Assembly: GCA_945645715.1 (NCBI GenBank)
Contig: CALZFJ010000080.1
Coordinates: 1-7,948 of the forward strand
Direction: 5' to 3'
Source: an uncultured Prevotellaceae bacterium
Lineage (GTDB): Bacteria; Bacteroidota; Bacteroidia; Bacteroidales; Muribaculaceae
Length of the DNA stretch: 7,948 nt
A program made the translations under genes and the position numbers. The notes beneath the pieces were generated by a model. It saw only the letters and a list, made by a program, of their open reading frames with translations, ran no database searches and was not told the DNA's origin. Shown piece by piece: positions 5,194 to 7,948 of the stretch. The stretch's first letter is position 1, and every line of letters begins with the position of its first letter.

Positions 5194-7948
5194 ATGAAAA
5201 AGTCGATGTTTCTCATTATAGTGGGCTTCCTTATGCTCACTGTCGCCACAACGGTGGGTTGTAGCGATGATTTATATATGACCAACGAGGCGGGGTCGGA
5301 ACTCACCGAGAACAAGTCGTTCCGTATAAGCCGTTTCAAAATCGACCGGAAAATCTGGAATATGACTGAGGAGCATAAAGAGATTAAGGTCGCTTTGGTG
5401 TCGAAGTCGGATGGCTCTGAGCGCTCTCTCGAGGCACAGGTGGAGCACAAGCCCGATGGCTATGTGGTAGGGCTGCTTATTCCCAAGGCCGACAAGCTGC
5501 CCGACAGCGACTATGTGATTGCTGCATCGCTGCCCGATGGCACGCCGCTCGGTGTCACATTGTCGGTGACTATGCGTGATGAGATGGTGACGTCGTGGCA
5601 ACTGTATGATTTCAAATATAGTCTTAGTGGCTCGGGCACGGAGAGCGACCCATATAAAATTACAAGTGCCAACGACTTCAACAAGCTGCTCTACGATTTG
5701 TATCGCGACAGCCTGTCGCACGCCAGAGGCAAATATTTCACACAGACCAAAGATTTCACAGCCCCGGCAACGAGCAATGTGGTCGATGGGCGTCTCTACT
5801 CAAGCTACGACTTCGCCGGGCACTACGATGGTGGTGGCAACAGCATCACCCTGCTATATCAGGGTGGCGACAATAGCGAAAATGACAGCAATGTGGGACT
5901 GTTTACCACACTCATGGATAACGCACAGATTGAGAATCTCACCATCAAGGCACTGATGAGCGGCATGGTTAATTGTTGTGGCGCACTTGCCGCTGAAAGC
6001 CGTGGAACCGTGAATATCAGCAGCGTAAGGATTGCCGGCAGCATCGAGGGCAAGGAGAATATCGGTGCCTTTGTGGGCAAGGTCTCGGGTGAGCTTGTAA
6101 CAAGCAATTGTGGCGTGTCGGGGAAGGTGTCGGGCGAGAAATACGTTGGCGGCATTGTGGGTAGCGTTGAAAATGGCTCTCTCTCGGCAACTAATTTCTA
6201 CACTTTCGTAGATGAATCGGCATATTTCAGCGTTGAGGCCACACGGTCGCACGCCGGAGGCTTGGCCGGCTTGGTGAATAGTGGAGCTATCAATCTGGAA
6301 AAAATTACCGTAAGGCACACGGTGTCGGAGGAAGACATTGATTTGAAGGTGGTTTCGGCTCCCGAATATTGCGGAGGCTTGATTGGCGAGGCGAAGATAG
6401 ACAGTACCAGCACGATAAACATCTGTGAGGTGGTTGCACCCATTTCAAGCAGCGGTGACTATGTGGGAGGCCTTATAGGCAAGGCTGAGCTTAATGCCGA
6501 GCTTAAGCTGAATTTTACTGCTGTGGGAGCCTATCTGCAAGGCTCGTCATATGTGGGAGGCTTGTTCGGACACATCACCACCAATGGCAATCTGCATTTT
6601 CTCGGAAGCGACTCAAGCCTTAACAACCGTGTGTGCGTAATCGACGACAGCTATTGTGAGATTAGAGGCTCGAAATATGTGGGTGGCTTGTTTGGCTTTA
6701 TACATGGTGACATCGAGGCTGAATCAGCGTTCGTAATCAGCACCAATGTTATCGGAAGCGGCAACTTCGTGGGAGGTGTAGCCGGCGGAACCGAATGGAG
6801 CACAATCGATTGCACGAAGTTCCTATGTAGCTCGATTATGAAAGTGCAGGGACCCGATGCCGTGGGTGGAGTAGTGGGATATGCCAGCTATTCGACGGTT
6901 AAAGGCGAAGCAGCAGCTAAGTTCGACCCTACCACTTATCCTGCAAACAGTACTTTCAAAAGCTCGTGTTCGTGTGTTGTCATATGTGAGTCTAATGGCT
7001 TAGGCAATATTGGCGGTACATCGATTGGCGGTATCGTAGGATATGCCCACGAAACCTATCTCGAAGACTTGTGTTTCACCGGCATCGTAATAGGCACCGA
7101 CCGCGTAGGAGGCATCGTCGGGCACTTCAATAGCGAATCGCGCGGACACTTACACCGCTGTGTCGCCAATGCCGTTGAGGTAAACAACAGTTTGGGCCCT
7201 TGCACAGGTGGAGTGGCAGGACTGGTGCAATTCTCCAAATGCGACGTTAGCAACCTTATCAACTATTCCAAGGTGATCGGTTGTAATTGCACAGGTGGCA
7301 TTATCGGCAAGGTAGAGTTGCAGGGTGACGTTGATAATATTTATGTGGAAAATCTGCTGAATCAGGGCATAGTTTATGGCACTTCCAATGTGGGAGGCTG
7401 TGTAGGCTATGCAAGCAAAAATACTTACAGTGGGTTCACCATAAAAAACAGTTGCAACATTGAATCGGTGAAATCGTCTTCTGATGGAAATGTGGGTGGC
7501 ATTATTGGTTATGGCAATCTCCGCCATCTGCATGTTCTGCATTGTGCTAACCATGGCTCTGTGACAGGAGAAGGAGAGTCGAAGGTGGGCGGAATTGCCG
7601 GCCGATTGGGAGAGAATGGTTCAGGCCTTATCGGAATGACTGATAATATGGAGATGGCTTATTGCTGCAACCGTGGCAAGATTTCTTCCGACAATAAATA
7701 CTCTAATGTAGGCGGCTTGCTTGGCTACCAGGAAGACGGGCATTTTGCCGATGATGTCACTTACATGACCCACGACTGCTATAATGCCGGCGAGGTTACT
7801 TCCGACCAGGACGATGACAACGGCGGCATTGTGGGCAATGTGGATAACTTCGCTGAGGTGGTGCGTTGCATCAACTTCGGCAATGTGAGCTATGGCAATG
7901 CCGTGGTGGGTACGCACAAGGCTGGTACCGACTGGTATCACCACAACC
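5194..7948 (+). CDS. GLUG-repeat surface lipoprotein, paralogue of the upstream gene (3'-truncated by the window)
   Basis: This frame is open from ATG 5194 to the window end (918 codons, no stop), so the C-terminus is outside. The signal peptide is at residues 1-22, with a slightly relaxed lipobox T-V-G-C23 followed by SDD, again suggesting surface export. An N-terminal domain of about 120 residues, probably a beta-sandwich, precedes GSGTESDP near residue 147 and F-x-G-H-Y-DGGG near 207-214, matching the plan of the upstream protein almost residue for residue in position. About seventeen GLUG-like turns follow, near residues 318, 354, 393, 424, 454, 496, 526, 557, 610, 639, 670, 700, 733, 766, 798, 839 and 877, at a usual period of 29-33. 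No helical insert like that of the upstream gene appears in the visible part. Its role is inferred as a surface solenoid for adhesion or ligand binding; the partner is unknown. It probably shares the promoter at 2085-2117. Confidence 0.9.
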   Translation, partial: MKKSMFLIIVGFLMLTVATTVGCSDDLYMTNEAGSELTENKSFRISRFKIDRKIWNMTEEHKEIKVALVSKSDGSERSLEAQVEHKPDGYVVGLLIPKADKLPDSDYVIAASLPDGTPLGVTLSVTMRDEMVTSWQLYDFKYSLSGSGTESDPYKITSANDFNKLLYDLYRDSLSHARGKYFTQTKDFTAPATSNVVDGRLYSSYDFAGHYDGGGNSITLLYQGGDNSENDSNVGLFTTLMDNAQIENLTIKALMSGMVNCCGALAAESRGTVNISSVRIAGSIEGKENIGAFVGKVSGELVTSNCGVSGKVSGEKYVGGIVGSVENGSLSATNFYTFVDESAYFSVEATRSHAGGLAGLVNSGAINLEKITVRHTVSEEDIDLKVVSAPEYCGGLIGEAKIDSTSTINICEVVAPISSSGDYVGGLIGKAELNAELKLNFTAVGAYLQGSSYVGGLFGHITTNGNLHFLGSDSSLNNRVCVIDDSYCEIRGSKYVGGLFGFIHGDIEAESAFVISTNVIGSGNFVGGVAGGTEWSTIDCTKFLCSSIMKVQGPDAVGGVVGYASYSTVKGEAAAKFDPTTYPANSTFKSSCSCVVICESNGLGNIGGTSIGGIVGYAHETYLEDLCFTGIVIGTDRVGGIVGHFNSESRGHLHRCVANAVEVNNSLGPCTGGVAGLVQFSKCDVSNLINYSKVIGCNCTGGIIGKVELQGDVDNIYVENLLNQGIVYGTSNVGGCVGYASKNTYSGFTIKNSCNIESVKSSSDGNVGGIIGYGNLRHLHVLHCANHGSVTGEGESKVGGIAGRLGENGSGLIGMTDNMEMAYCCNRGKISSDNKYSNVGGLLGYQEDGHFADDVTYMTHDCYNAGEVTSDQDDDNGGIVGNVDNFAEVVRCINFGNVSYGNAVVGTHKAGTDWYHHN
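5890..7845 (+). repeat. GLUG-like protein repeat array, second lipoprotein
   Basis: About seventeen to nineteen protein repeats of roughly 30 residues are encoded, with consensus (Y/N)VGG(L/I)(F/V/I/A)G. In the first half the residues before the turn vary (for example SSYVGGLFG, GNFVGGVAG). From about base 7535 onward the repeats switch to the C-x-N-x-G-x-V type seen in the upstream gene (HCANHGSV, CCNRGKI, CYNAGEV, CINFGNV). One longer spacer, about 53 residues, lies near 6870-7020 and is Ser/Cys rich. Confidence 0.8.

Noticed and set aside
5052..5264. 70-codon plus-strand frame spanning the junction of the two lipoprotein genes
   Set aside because: It overlaps the end of one gene and the start of the next in a different frame, while both of those have clear signatures.
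5854..6318. Minus-strand frames inside the second lipoprotein gene
   Set aside because: They arise from the Gly/Val-rich repeat codons read in reverse; no independent coding evidence.
2862..7845. CRISPR array or recent tandem DNA duplication suggested by recurrent GTGGGNGGC words
   Set aside because: The words recur because of repeated Val-Gly-Gly codons; spacing and intervening sequence follow protein repeats and synonymous positions differ.

Overview
The window looks like chromosomal DNA of a Bacteroidales gut commensal; Muribaculaceae or Bacteroidaceae-like is my inference. Four things point there: a Na/Pi cotransporter fused to a PhoU-like tail that matches the Bacteroidales form of that protein; a Bacteroides-type promoter (TTTG, 21 bases, TATATTTG) instead of a sigma70 -35/-10; two lipoproteins whose acylated Cys is followed by Ser-Asp-Asp, resembling the Bacteroidetes lipoprotein export signal for the cell surface; and start codons with little or no Shine-Dalgarno sequence. 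Base composition is roughly balanced.

Layout, all on the + strand. (1) Bases 1-1771: the 3' part of a Na+/phosphate cotransporter gene, whose start lies before the window. (2) Bases 1772-2155: a 384-base intergenic region without a convincing gene. It holds three hairpins (two possible terminators and one perfect 13-bp stem), a cluster of six GCCGG words, and a promoter just upstream of the next gene. (3) Bases 2156-5149: a complete 997-residue lipoprotein built of GLUG-type repeats, interrupted by a helix-rich, partly hydrophobic insert of about 235 residues. (4) Bases 5150-5193: a 44-base spacer. (5) Bases 5194-7948: a second, paralogous GLUG-repeat lipoprotein that runs off the right edge (918 codons visible).

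The transporter is a housekeeping inner-membrane protein and is probably unrelated to what follows. The two lipoproteins probably form one transcription unit driven by the promoter at 2085-2117. They share a plan: signal peptide, Cys-Ser-Asp-Asp, an N-terminal domain of about 120 residues, a GSGT-(2)-DP entry motif near residue 147, a W/F-G-x-Y/H-DGGG motif, then a long array of repeats of about 30 residues ending in (V/T)GGI(V/A)G. Such proteins are usually called adhesin-like or GLUG-motif proteins and are expected to fold as a right-handed beta-helix or solenoid on the cell surface; the ligand cannot be read from sequence. The least ordinary part is the helical insert in the first lipoprotein, with a coiled-coil-like stretch and a hydrophobic helical-hairpin-like segment inside an otherwise beta-solenoid protein. 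I see no CRISPR array, tRNA, rRNA, transposase or invertible-promoter repeat.
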